Source of the DNA: Quisquiliibacterium transsilvanicum
Lineage (GTDB): Bacteria; Pseudomonadota; Gammaproteobacteria; Burkholderiales; Burkholderiaceae_E
Length of the DNA: 64,000 nucleotides
Direction: 5' to 3'
Assembly (NCBI RefSeq): GCF_014202215.1
Contig: NZ_JACHGB010000005.1
Span: 186,001 to 250,000 of the forward strand
Position numbers and translations under genes: made by a program. Below the pieces are notes generated by a model. It searched no databases. It was not told the DNA's origin and saw nothing but the letters and a program-made list of their open reading frames with translations. How positions within the stretch are numbered: the first letter of the stretch is position 1; the number at the start of each line of letters is the position of its first letter. Of this stretch, positions 9,730 through 18,956 are shown piece after piece.

Positions 9730-9793
9730 GGCGGGGGCCTTCGCGGCGCGGGTCATGGCGCAGCACCCCGCGAGGCGGGGGCCCTCGCGGCGC
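9730..9793. repeat. imperfect direct duplication of a GC-rich 20-mer
   Basis: GGCGGGGGCCTTCGCGGCGC at 9730-9749 recurs at 9774-9793 with one mismatch (period 44). It lies in the 99-bp gap between ydcT and ydcU, an unusually long gap for subunits of one ABC importer. Each copy contains short inverted repeats that could fold in the message. Function unknown. Confidence 0.7.
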
Positions 9794-9811
9794 TTCCCGC
9801 GCAGCGTGCGC

Positions 9812-10825
9812 TCATCTCGCCGCTCCGCGCCCGGCGTCGATCGGATGCACCGCGTCGCCGCTCCAGTGCAGATGCACCGTCTCGCCGGCCGCGGGCACCG
9901 GCCCGGCGCCGCCAGGCCGGTCCACCTCGAGCGTGGCGTCGCCGCAGTCGATCGCCAGCCGCGTGAACGAGCCGTAGTACTGGGCCGCGGCCACCTGCCC
10001 GGAGGCGCGTGCGCCGGCGGCCTCGCCCAGGATGATCCGCTCGGGGCGCAGCAGCGCGCAGCTGGCGCCGTCGGCCCAGCGCGCGGCAGCCGCGCCGTCG
10101 ACGAGGTTGGCCGCGCCGACGAATTCGGCGACGAAACGGGTGGCCGGCCGCTCGTAGACCTCCCGCGGCGGGCCCACCTGCTCGAGCCGGCCGCGGTTGA
10201 AGACGCCGATGCGGTCGCTCATCGACAGCGCCTCGTGCTGGTCGTGGGTGACGAACACGAAGGTGATGCCAAGCCGCTGCTGCAGCGCCTTGAGCTCCAG
10301 CTGCATCTGCTCGCGCAGCTTCAGGTCCAGCGCGCCCAGCGGCTCGTCGAGCAACAGCACCTTCGGCTCGTTGATCAGCGCCCGCGCCAGCGCCACCCGC
10401 TGTCGCTGCCCGCCGGAGAGCTGCGAGGGGCGCCGGTCGCCCACGCCGGACAGTTGCACCAGCGCGAGCAGGCGCTCGGCCTGCGCATGGCGCTGCGCTT
10501 TGGGCACGCCGCGCACCATCGGCCCGTAAGCTACGTTGTCGCGCACGCTCATGTGCGGGAACAACGCGTAGTCCTGGAACACCGTGTTCACGTCGCGCGC
10601 GTAGGGCGGCAGCGCGGTGGCGTCGACGCCGGCGATGCGCACGTGCCCCGAGCTCGGGTACTGGAAGCCGCCGATCAGCCGCAGGCAGGTGGTCTTGCCG
10701 GACCCGGACGGACCCAGCAGCGTGAAGAACTCGCCGGGACGGATCTCGAGGCTCACGCCGTCGACCGCGCGCACCTCGCCGAAATCGACGACGACGTCTT
10801 CCAGGGCGACTGCGGGGGTGTGCAT
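9812..10825 (-). CDS. ydcT: polyamine ABC transporter ATP-binding protein YdcT
   Basis: A 337-residue ATPase of the PotA/PotG/YdcT group. It shows Walker A GPSGSGKTT, Q-loop VFQDYALFPHMSV, signature LSGGQRQRVALARAL, Walker B VLLLDEPLGALD and switch His in FVFVTHDQHEALS, followed by a C-terminal TOBE-type region (CALLRPERIILGE, AAQYYGSFTRLAIDCG). It drives uptake through YdcU/YdcV. No Shine-Dalgarno precedes the ATG. Instead the message just upstream is a CT-rich heptamer array, so translation may depend on coupling or start differently. Confidence 0.93.
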   Translation of the reverse strand: MHTPAVALEDVVVDFGEVRAVDGVSLEIRPGEFFTLLGPSGSGKTTCLRLIGGFQYPSSGHVRIAGVDATALPPYARDVNTVFQDYALFPHMSVRDNVAYGPMVRGVPKAQRHAQAERLLALVQLSGVGDRRPSQLSGGQRQRVALARALINEPKVLLLDEPLGALDLKLREQMQLELKALQQRLGITFVFVTHDQHEALSMSDRIGVFNRGRLEQVGPPREVYERPATRFVAEFVGAANLVDGAAAARWADGASCALLRPERIILGEAAGARASGQVAAAQYYGSFTRLAIDCGDATLEVDRPGGAGPVPAAGETVHLHWSGDAVHPIDAGRGAAR

Positions 10826-10829
10826 CGTG

Positions 10830-10880
10830 GGGAGAAGGGAGCGGGGAGAAGGGAGAAGGGAGAAGGGAGAAGGGAGAAGT
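10830..10880. repeat. tandem heptamer array (GGAGAAG)n upstream of ydcT
   Basis: About five consecutive near-perfect copies of GGAGAAG, plus an isolated earlier copy, fill 10830-10880. On the transcribed strand this is a pyrimidine tract (CTTCTCC)n directly before the ydcT start codon, where a ribosome-binding site would be expected. Such arrays are prone to slippage and could vary in copy number. Confidence 0.85.
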
Positions 10881-10888
10881 GCCCCGGA

Positions 10889-10925
10889 GGGGAAGGCGCC
10901 CCATGCGGACCCCGGCGCCTTCCCC
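10889..10925 (-). terminator. 12-bp hairpin between ydcS and ydcT (attenuator or mRNA-stabilising stem)
   Basis: GGGGAAGGCGCC (10889-10900) pairs with GGCGCCTTCCCC (10914-10925) around a 13-nt loop. It lies just after the ydcS stop on the minus strand. No T-run follows. Hairpins here commonly protect the binding-protein message and reduce read-through to membrane subunits; that role is inferred. Confidence 0.55.
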
Positions 10926-10939
10926 CGGAAGCGCCTTGC

Positions 10940-12121
10940 TCAGCGGCCGCCGAGGACGGCGATGTAGTCGGTCACCCACCGGTGGTAGGGCACGCAGCCC
11001 GCGGGCTGGGTCGCGCACTTGCTGACCGGCGTCTTCCAGAAGCGGATGCGCTCGAAGCTGCCCAGGCCGTTGTTCTCGCAGCCCTTCTCGCCCAGCAGCG
11101 GGTTGCCCTTGCACGCGTCCAGCACCACTGGCACCGATCCGAACCAGGCCGCCAGGTCGCCCTGCAGCTTCCTGCTCACCGAGTGCTCGAGCCACATGTA
11201 GGCGCAATTCGGGTTCTTCGCCTCGGCGTGCATCATCGTGGTGTCGGCCCAGCCGCTGGCGCCCTCCTTCGGCACCACGGTGGCGATCGGCGCGTTCTTC
11301 GACTTCAACACGTTGGCCTGGAAGCCCCAGGACGACGAAGCGACCACGCCCTCGTTGGTGAAGTCGTCGATCTGCACGAAGGCGTCGTGCCAGTAGCGTG
11401 CGACGATCTTGCGCTGCGCGCGCAGCAGCGTGAGCGCCGCCTTGTACTGGTCCTCGTTCAGCTCGTAGGGATCCTTGATGCCAAGCTCGGGCCTGGTCGA
11501 CATCAGGTAGATCGCCGCGTCGGCGATGTAGATCGGTCCGTCGAAGGCCTGCACCCGGCCCTTGTTGGGCTTGCCGTCGGGCAGGTTCATCTCCTCGAAC
11601 ACCACCTTCCAGGAATCCGGCGGCTGGCTGCCGAAGGTCTTGGTGTTGTACATCAGCACGTTGTAGCCCCACTGGTAGGGCACGCCGTAGTGCGTGTTGT
11701 TCACGTAGTGCCAGGGCGCCTTCTGCAGCCGCGGGTCCACGTTCTTGTAGGAGGGCACCAGCGCGGTGTTGACCGGCTGCACCTTCTTGCCGGCGATCAG
11801 CCGCATGCTCGCGTCGCCCGAGGCGGTCACGAGGTCGAAGCCGCCTTCATTCATCAGCGCGACCATCTCGTCCGAAGTGCCGGCGGTCTTCACGTTGACC
11901 TTGCAGCCGGTCTTCTTCTCGAAGTCGGTCACCCAGTCGAAGCTCTTGTCGGTGGCGCCGCGCTCGATGTAGCCGGGCCACGCGACGATGTCGACGCGGC
12001 CTTCGCCCTTGCCGATCTTCTGCAGCATCTTCGGCTGCGCCGAGGCGGTGCCGATGGCCAGCGCCGAGGCCACGGCGAGCGCCGTCCAGGCCAGGGCGTG
12101 CGTGCGGGGGGAACGGGGCAT
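10940..12121 (-). CDS. ydcS: polyamine ABC transporter periplasmic binding protein YdcS
   Basis: A 393-residue protein with a Sec signal peptide (LAWTALAVASALAIGTASAQ, cleaved near residue 28). The mature part is closely similar to E. coli YdcS as I recall it: EGRVDIVAWPGYIERGATD, DLVTASGDASMRLI, TKTFGSQPPDSWKVVFEEMNLPDG, VQAFDGPIYIADAAIYL, GVVASSSWGFQANVLKS, WADTTMMHAEAKNP and the end VTDYIAVLGGR. It binds substrate in the periplasm and delivers it to YdcUV. It is the first gene of the operon; the 232-bp gap upstream is where the promoter should lie. Confidence 0.93.
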   Translation of the reverse strand: MPRSPRTHALAWTALAVASALAIGTASAQPKMLQKIGKGEGRVDIVAWPGYIERGATDKSFDWVTDFEKKTGCKVNVKTAGTSDEMVALMNEGGFDLVTASGDASMRLIAGKKVQPVNTALVPSYKNVDPRLQKAPWHYVNNTHYGVPYQWGYNVLMYNTKTFGSQPPDSWKVVFEEMNLPDGKPNKGRVQAFDGPIYIADAAIYLMSTRPELGIKDPYELNEDQYKAALTLLRAQRKIVARYWHDAFVQIDDFTNEGVVASSSWGFQANVLKSKNAPIATVVPKEGASGWADTTMMHAEAKNPNCAYMWLEHSVSRKLQGDLAAWFGSVPVVLDACKGNPLLGEKGCENNGLGSFERIRFWKTPVSKCATQPAGCVPYHRWVTDYIAVLGGR

Positions 12122-12353
12122 GGAAGCTCTCCTTCGCTCAGGAAACCTCGAAGCGCGGGACGCGACGCGGCCCGCACGCGGGCGGGGAAAACCCCGGAAC
12201 GCTCAGACTAGCGCCAGGCCAGGGCGCCAAAGAAATTCAATATTCCTTGCGGCAGCCATCGGAAAATCAGATGCCGCGCGAGGATGCGCAGGCAGACCGA
12301 CCGTCGCGCCGGACATGGATCCGCAGGCAAACCGAGCGTCGCGGCGGCTCGCT
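12122..12353 (-). promoter_or_regulatory. intergenic region carrying the presumed ydc operon promoter
   Basis: A 232-bp non-coding gap between the LysR gene and ydcS, both on the minus strand. It contains a locally AT-rich patch at about 12228-12275 that stands out from the GC-rich background and a GGGGTTTTCCCC-type inverted repeat at about 12183-12197. I see no convincing -35/-10 pair. A LysR binding site (T-N11-A) in the AT-rich patch is plausible but not demonstrated. Confidence 0.35.
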
Positions 12354-13274
12354 TCAGGGCCCTGCGTGCCGGTTGCGCGCGTGCGACTGCTCGCGCGCAG
12401 CCTCGATGAACTCGCGGGCGACCGGGCTCAGCGGGGACCCGCGCCGCCACACGAGGCCGATGTCCACGCTGGGCAGCTCGTCGCGCAGCGGCCGCGCCTC
12501 GATCCGGTCGGCCTCCAGCGACCAGGGCCGGTAGACGAAGTCCGGCAGTACCGTCACGCCCATGCCGGCGCCAACCAGCGAACGCACCGCCTCCAGCGAC
12601 GAAGTGCGCAGCAGCCGTCGCGGCGACAGCCCGTGCCGCGACCAGATCGCGCGCAGCATCTCGTCGATCCGGTCGGCGGCGAGCACGACGACCGGGCTCT
12701 CGGCCACCTCTGCCAGGGTCAGGTCCTCGCGCGACGCGAGCGGATGGTTCATCGGCAGCCAGACGCGGTTACGCGAGCGCGAGAGGATCTCGCTGGCCAG
12801 CGCCTGCCGCTCCACCAGCGCGCTGGCGATCATGATCGCGACATCGATCTCGCCGTTGATCAGCAGGTGCTCGAGGTAGCGAGGCTCGTCCTCGCTGACC
12901 GCAACCTCGACCGCTGGAAAGCTGCGCGTGAACCGGGCGAGCAGCTCCGACAGGTAGTAGCCGGCCACCAGCGGCGTGACGCCGATCGACAGCCCGCCTT
13001 CGAGCCGCAGCGGCTCGGCTCGCATCGCGTGGGTGGCGTCGGCCACCGCTGCCATCACGCGGCGCGCGCTTGCGAGGAAGCGATGCCCCTCGGCGGTGAG
13101 GCTCATGCCGCGCGGGCCGCGCTCGAAGAGCGCCACGCCGATCGACTCCTCGAGCTCGAGGATCGCCGCGGTGATGGCGCTCTGGGAGATGCTGAGCTGG
13201 CGGGCCGCGGCCGACACCGACGCACAGTCGGCGACGGTGATGAAGTAGCGGAACTGGCGCAGCGTGACTTTCAC
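12354..13274 (-). CDS. LysR-family transcriptional regulator
   Basis: A 306-residue protein with an N-terminal winged HTH (LRQFRYFITVADCASVSAAARQLSISQSAITAAILELEE) and a C-terminal effector-binding domain of two Rossmann-like lobes starting near residue 90 (GGLSIGVTPLVAGYYLSELLARF). The GTG at 13274 is chosen over the GTG at 13280 because it has an AGGGGG ribosome site 7 nt upstream and gives the usual M-K-V-T-L-R-Q start. It lies directly upstream of and codirectional with ydcS, so it is the likely regulator of the polyamine operon. The inducer is unknown. Confidence 0.88.
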   Translation of the reverse strand: MKVTLRQFRYFITVADCASVSAAARQLSISQSAITAAILELEESIGVALFERGPRGMSLTAEGHRFLASARRVMAAVADATHAMRAEPLRLEGGLSIGVTPLVAGYYLSELLARFTRSFPAVEVAVSEDEPRYLEHLLINGEIDVAIMIASALVERQALASEILSRSRNRVWLPMNHPLASREDLTLAEVAESPVVVLAADRIDEMLRAIWSRHGLSPRRLLRTSSLEAVRSLVGAGMGVTVLPDFVYRPWSLEADRIEARPLRDELPSVDIGLVWRRGSPLSPVAREFIEAAREQSHARNRHAGP

Positions 13275-13303
13275 GACCACGCCCCCTGCTCCGCAGCAGC
13301 CGG

Positions 13304-15217
<1,914 letters not shown>

Positions 15218-15391
15218 GCGAGAGTCCCCGGTTAAACATTCCATTTTACAGCCGCGCCCCGCATCCGGGCCGCGCGCGGGCCGTCACGGTACGACCCGCA
15301 CGCGCGGCGCGCAAGCCCCCGGGCATACTCCCCCGGGCGCGCCTGGCGTTCTGTGGCCTTTGCCGCATAATCTGAAAGGCGTCGCCATGAC

Positions 15392-15402
15392 GATTGTCAA
15401 TC
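15392..15402. promoter_or_regulatory. 11-bp palindrome GATTGTCAATC just upstream of the FNR-like gene
   Basis: A perfect 5+1+5 inverted repeat ending 10 nt before the ATG at 15413. A CATAAT -10-like element lies at about 15365-15370. The position suits an autoregulatory operator, but the spacing does not match the canonical FNR box TTGAT-N4-ATCAA, so the binder is uncertain. Confidence 0.4.
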
Positions 15403-15412
15403 CAGGGTGCCC

Positions 15413-16120
15413 ATGCAGTTCAAGATCCATCCCGTCGATGTGCAGGAATGCGAAAGCTGCGGCGTCCGCTCGAACTCCCTGTTCGCGAACCTCAACAGCG
15501 ACGACTTCCGGCTGATCGAGCAGGCGATCCACGAAACCGGCATCCCCGCACACGCCACGCTGTTCGACGAAGGCGCTTCGGGGCAGTTTCTCTACACGCT
15601 GCGCAGCGGCCTGGTGAAGCTGGTGCGCTATCAGTCCGACGGCAGCCAGCGGATCATCCGCATGCTCACCCCGGGCGACATCGCCGGACTCGAGATCACC
15701 GCGCACCCGCTCTACGACTCCACCGCCATCGCCCTCACCGAGGTCACCGCCTGCCGCATTCCGCTGGCCGTGATCCATCGGCTGGAGGGCGCGTCGCCGC
15801 GCCTGCACTCGCAGCTGCTGCGCAAGTGGCACGAAGCACTGAAACAGGCCGACGACTTCATCGCGGACCTTGCCTCCGGAAACGCCCGCCAGCGCCTCGC
15901 CCGGCTGCTGCTGCGCCTCTCCCACGGCGACTCCGGCCAGCAGGTCCTGCTGCCCTCGCGCGAGGACGTCGGCGCCATGCTGGGCATCACCACCGAGACT
16001 GCCAGCCGGGCGGTGGCCGCCTTCCGCCGCGAGGGTCTGCTGCTGGCCACCGATCGTCAGGGCAGGCACTTCCGCGTCGACGCCGCCCGGCTGGGCTCAG
16101 TCGCTGCCCGCAACGACTGA
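15413..16120 (+). CDS. Crp/Fnr-family regulator, FNR-like but with only three of four cluster cysteines
   Basis: A 235-residue protein with a cyclic-nucleotide-binding-like beta-roll (residues about 25-120), a dimerisation helix and a C-terminal winged HTH (SREDVGAMLGITTETASRAVAAFRREGLL). The recognition helix carries the E-T-x-S-R pattern that in FNR reads TTGAT half-sites. E. coli FNR binds [4Fe-4S] through C20, C23, C29 and C122. Here C13, C16 and C114 occupy the first, second and fourth positions, but the third is Ser22 (codon TCC). Oxygen sensing through a standard cluster is therefore doubtful. The ATG at 15413 (AGGG 5 nt upstream) is preferred to the GTG at 15407. Confidence 0.88.
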   Translation: MQFKIHPVDVQECESCGVRSNSLFANLNSDDFRLIEQAIHETGIPAHATLFDEGASGQFLYTLRSGLVKLVRYQSDGSQRIIRMLTPGDIAGLEITAHPLYDSTAIALTEVTACRIPLAVIHRLEGASPRLHSQLLRKWHEALKQADDFIADLASGNARQRLARLLLRLSHGDSGQQVLLPSREDVGAMLGITTETASRAVAAFRREGLLLATDRQGRHFRVDAARLGSVAARND

Positions 16121-16163
16121 CTCCGGTCCGCCCTCCGCCCGATTGCGCCGCACGCCCACCCCC

Positions 16164-16799
16164 ATGAGCACCTCACCGCGCTTGCTGGCCGTCTGCACCG
16201 GCCGGGTGGCCCCGCTGGTCGTCACCGAGCGCGGCGCGCCCGAGACGGTCATCAGCGCGATCGCCAAGTCGCCTCTGGGCAGCCCCGCAGCGCCGGTCGC
16301 CGTCCGCGTCGGCCCCCTGGGGCTCGAAGGCGACGAGCAGGCGGACCTCACGGTGCATGGCGGCCTGGACAAGGCGGTATACGTCTACCCGGTCACCCAC
16401 TACGCATTCTGGCAGACGGTGCGCGCCCAGGCCGGCGTCCCCGCGCAGCGCGAGCCTTCACCGATCACCGGCACCGCCCTGCCCCCCGGCACGATGGGCG
16501 AGAACCTGCTGGTCGCGGGGCTCCTCGAAGCCGATGTCTGGATCGGCGACCGGCTGCACATCGGTGAGGTGGAACTGCGCGTCGAGAGCCCGCGCCAGCC
16601 CTGCTACAAGTTCAACGCCCGGATGGGCTTCAAGTGGGCGGTGAAGATGATGGTGGAGAGCGGCTACACCGGTTTCTACTGCTCGGTGCTGCGACCCGGC
16701 AGCCTGTGCGCCGGCGACGCCGTGCAGCTGCTGCCGGGCGATCGCGTGCTCTCCGTCGAGCAGACCCACCGCCTTCTCAACCGCCCGAAACGCCGTTGA
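16164..16799 (+). CDS. MOSC domain-containing protein (YiiM-like)
   Basis: A 211-residue protein with the MOSC fold found at the C-terminus of molybdenum cofactor sulfurases and in YiiM. The conserved glycine/aspartate stretch is LGLEGDEQADLTVHGGLDKAVYVYP, followed by GTMGENLLVAGLLEADVWIGDRLHIG and the conserved cysteine in SPRQPCYKFNARMG. YiiM-type proteins reduce N-hydroxylated compounds using the molybdenum cofactor and a persulfide or ligand cysteine; the substrate here is unknown. The ATG at 16164 has no strong ribosome-binding site. Confidence 0.87.
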   Translation: MSTSPRLLAVCTGRVAPLVVTERGAPETVISAIAKSPLGSPAAPVAVRVGPLGLEGDEQADLTVHGGLDKAVYVYPVTHYAFWQTVRAQAGVPAQREPSPITGTALPPGTMGENLLVAGLLEADVWIGDRLHIGEVELRVESPRQPCYKFNARMGFKWAVKMMVESGYTGFYCSVLRPGSLCAGDAVQLLPGDRVLSVEQTHRLLNRPKRR

Positions 16800-16854
16800 G
16801 CGGGCCGCGCGCGCGGGACCGGCAAACCGCGCGCATCTGAGGTACAGTCCCTTC

Positions 16855-17031
16855 ATGGCCCAGCTCAGCCCTGCGCAGCGTACCGCCGGTACCGCGCGCA
16901 TCCTGATGACCGCCGGCGCGCTGTTCGCCGCCGAGGCGGTGTTCCGTGGTTCCGTCGCCCGCACGCTGCTGTCCACGGCCCTGCTGGCGCTTGGCGCCGG
17001 CCTGCTGTTCTTCGCCAAGCGGGCCGACTGA
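16855..17031 (+). CDS. small membrane protein (58 aa), unknown function
   Basis: A short gene from an ATG at 16855 to a TGA at 17029-17031. The product begins MAQLSPAQRTAGTARILMTA and has two hydrophobic stretches, about residues 15-29 and 38-53 (LLSTALLALGAGLLFFA), ending in Lys-Arg-Ala-Asp. This is the layout of a small two-helix inner-membrane protein. It fills the gap between the MOSC gene and the next long gene with no competing frame. The ribosome site is weak (GAGGTA about 12 nt upstream). Support is codon use and hydrophobic pattern only. Confidence 0.5.
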   Translation: MAQLSPAQRTAGTARILMTAGALFAAEAVFRGSVARTLLSTALLALGAGLLFFAKRAD

Positions 17032-17105
17032 CCGGCGCGGCGCTCCGCCCGCCCCTCCCCCCGTCCATCCGCCCGCGCCCCGCGCGGCGCGAGGCCTTTT
17101 TGACG

Positions 17106-18341
17106 ATGGAATTCGAGACCCTGCGCATCGACGACGCCCCCGTCGACGAAGACCTCCAGGATGCCGGCGCCGTCGGCCCCGAACTGGCACACCTGTCGGG
17201 CGTCTACCGGCGCAGCCCGCGCGCGCTCGCCTGGCATCGCCCGTCGCCGGACTGGCGCCTGTTCCTGCTGCTGCCGCCGCTGGCGTCGCGGCTTTCGCTG
17301 ATCGCCAATCCGATCTTCGCGCAGCTCACCCGCGCCTGGGGACTGAACGTGCGCTTCGTCGGCGTGGACCGCGACGGCCTGGCCTACGACTTCCGCAACC
17401 TGCTCTCCGACCGCACCCTGCGCCTGCTGGTCGAGCTGCTGGACGCCGGACTGGCCGACGATCCCGCGATGCTCGACACTCTGTTCGCCTCGCTGGCCGG
17501 CGAGATGCTCACCCTGCTCGAGCGCCGCCACTGCGGCTGGGGCCGTCACCTCGACGTGGAGCACCGGCTCGAACCGGGACTGCCGGCCACGCTCTTCGCC
17601 CGCGACACGCGCCATCCCGACTTCCTTTCGATGCTGCGCTCGGCGCTGCGCGACGACCTGATCGACGCACACTTCTACGGCCGCGCGCTGCGCAGCATCG
17701 ACACCCGCGAACTGGATGCGGAGCGGCGCATCGCCACGCTGGTGCAGCGCTGCCTGGATCCCGACACGACTTCGCGGCTGCTCGACACCGGCGCCGGACT
17801 GCACCTGGGCTGCTACAACTGGCTGCTGCTCGGCGGACGCCATGCGCCGGCGCGCGCCCATGTGCTGCGCCGCCTGCCGTGGCTCGCCACCTTCCTCGCC
17901 GAATCGCTGGTGCCGGCGGACGCGGCGCTGCTGTCGCCGGGCGCCGAAGACTGGGACGATGGCACGGCAGGCGCCGGAGACGCCGCAGCGGAGGTGGACG
18001 CGCCACCCCGCCCGCCACAGGCCCGCACGCTGGACCTGCGCGCCATCGCCGCGCGCAGCGCCAGCGCGCACAGCCTGCACTGGACCGGCGTGCTCAGGCG
18101 CGCGATCGACGCCGGCCAGGATCGCCACGTGATCGAGGCACTGGCGCAGCGCTTCGCGGTCGGCGACAACCTGATCCGGCGGCTGTGGCGCGAAGCGCCG
18201 GCCGCGCTCGGCCAGCCGCCGACCTGGCACCTGCGGCAGGTGTTGCGCCAGCTCGACGCGCTGCCCGAACGCGACTGGCCCCGGTCCGACGCGCACTGGC
18301 GCGCGCTGCTGGCACGCGCAGTGCCGGCCGAGGCCCACTGA
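17106..18341 (+). CDS. conserved protein of unknown function (411 aa)
   Basis: A cytosolic protein without signal peptide that I do not recognise. It is leucine/arginine-rich and mostly helical. Fixed-looking points are SGVYRRSPRALAWHRPSPDWRLFLLLPPL near the start, a middle rich in His/Arg/Asp (RRHCGWGRHLDVEHRLEP), and an Ala/Asp/Pro-rich linker at about residues 280-305. The C-terminus contains WHLRQVLRQLDALPERDWP. The ATG at 17106 is preferred to the TTG at 17100. It may share a transcript with the asparaginase-like gene 64 bp downstream. Confidence 0.65.
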   Translation: MEFETLRIDDAPVDEDLQDAGAVGPELAHLSGVYRRSPRALAWHRPSPDWRLFLLLPPLASRLSLIANPIFAQLTRAWGLNVRFVGVDRDGLAYDFRNLLSDRTLRLLVELLDAGLADDPAMLDTLFASLAGEMLTLLERRHCGWGRHLDVEHRLEPGLPATLFARDTRHPDFLSMLRSALRDDLIDAHFYGRALRSIDTRELDAERRIATLVQRCLDPDTTSRLLDTGAGLHLGCYNWLLLGGRHAPARAHVLRRLPWLATFLAESLVPADAALLSPGAEDWDDGTAGAGDAAAEVDAPPRPPQARTLDLRAIAARSASAHSLHWTGVLRRAIDAGQDRHVIEALAQRFAVGDNLIRRLWREAPAALGQPPTWHLRQVLRQLDALPERDWPRSDAHWRALLARAVPAEAH

Positions 18342-18405
18342 GCGGCGCTGCCGCGCACCGCGACACTCGGAACCGACGCGCCGCCGGCGCGTTTAAACTC
18401 GCCGC

Positions 18406-18906
18406 ATGAGCCTGCGCATCCTCGCCACCGGCGGCACCTTCGACAAGCGCTACGACCCCATCGCCGGCACGCTCGGCTTCGCAAGGACGCACCTGCATGT
18501 CCTGCTCCGCCAGGCGCGCATCGAGGGCGCCGCGACGGTCCAGGAACTGATGCAGGTCGACAGCCTGGACATGACCGACGCGCACCGCCGCCAGGTGCTG
18601 GAAGCCTGCGCCGCCAGCCCCGAGGACCGCATCGTCGTGATCCACGGCACCGACACCCTGGTGGACACTGCGCGCGTGCTCGGCGAGGCGCGGCTGCCCC
18701 GCACCATCGTGCTCACCGGCGCCATGGTGCCGGTCGACCTTGCCGACTCCGACGCGCTCTTCAACCTGGGCTTCGCCGCGGGCTGCGCCCGGGTGCTGCC
18801 GCACGGGGTGCACGTCGCGATGAACGCGCAGGTGTTCGCCTGGGACGCGGTGCGCAAGAACCGCGCGCTCGGCGTTTTCGAGCCCGTTCACGCCACGCAG
18901 GCCTGA
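18406..18906 (+). CDS. asparaginase N-terminal-domain protein (short, 166 aa)
   Basis: Only the N-terminal domain of L-asparaginase is present. The first threonine motif ATGGTFDK (Thr11) and the second catalytic motif IHGTDTLVDTA (Thr82-Asp83) are intact, and a TGAMVPVDLADSDA segment follows. Classical enzymes are about 330 residues and use a C-terminal domain to complete the dimer and active site. Stand-alone short versions are annotated in many proteobacteria, so this looks like a real short family rather than a truncation: the frame ends cleanly with no homologous continuation downstream. Activity unknown. Confidence 0.8.
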   Translation: MSLRILATGGTFDKRYDPIAGTLGFARTHLHVLLRQARIEGAATVQELMQVDSLDMTDAHRRQVLEACAASPEDRIVVIHGTDTLVDTARVLGEARLPRTIVLTGAMVPVDLADSDALFNLGFAAGCARVLPHGVHVAMNAQVFAWDAVRKNRALGVFEPVHATQA

Positions 18907-18956
18907 GCGCGTCCGCCGCTCGCCCCGCAACTCCCGCATTCCCTGGAAGCCGCCCC

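Noticed and set aside
10830-10880. CRISPR-like array
   Set aside because: Units are 7 bp, contiguous and without spacers; a simple tandem repeat.
12200-12240. Possible sigma-54 promoter upstream of ydcS (TTGGCGCCCTGGCCTGGC on the minus strand)
   Set aside because: The GG and GC dinucleotides are not 10 bp apart.
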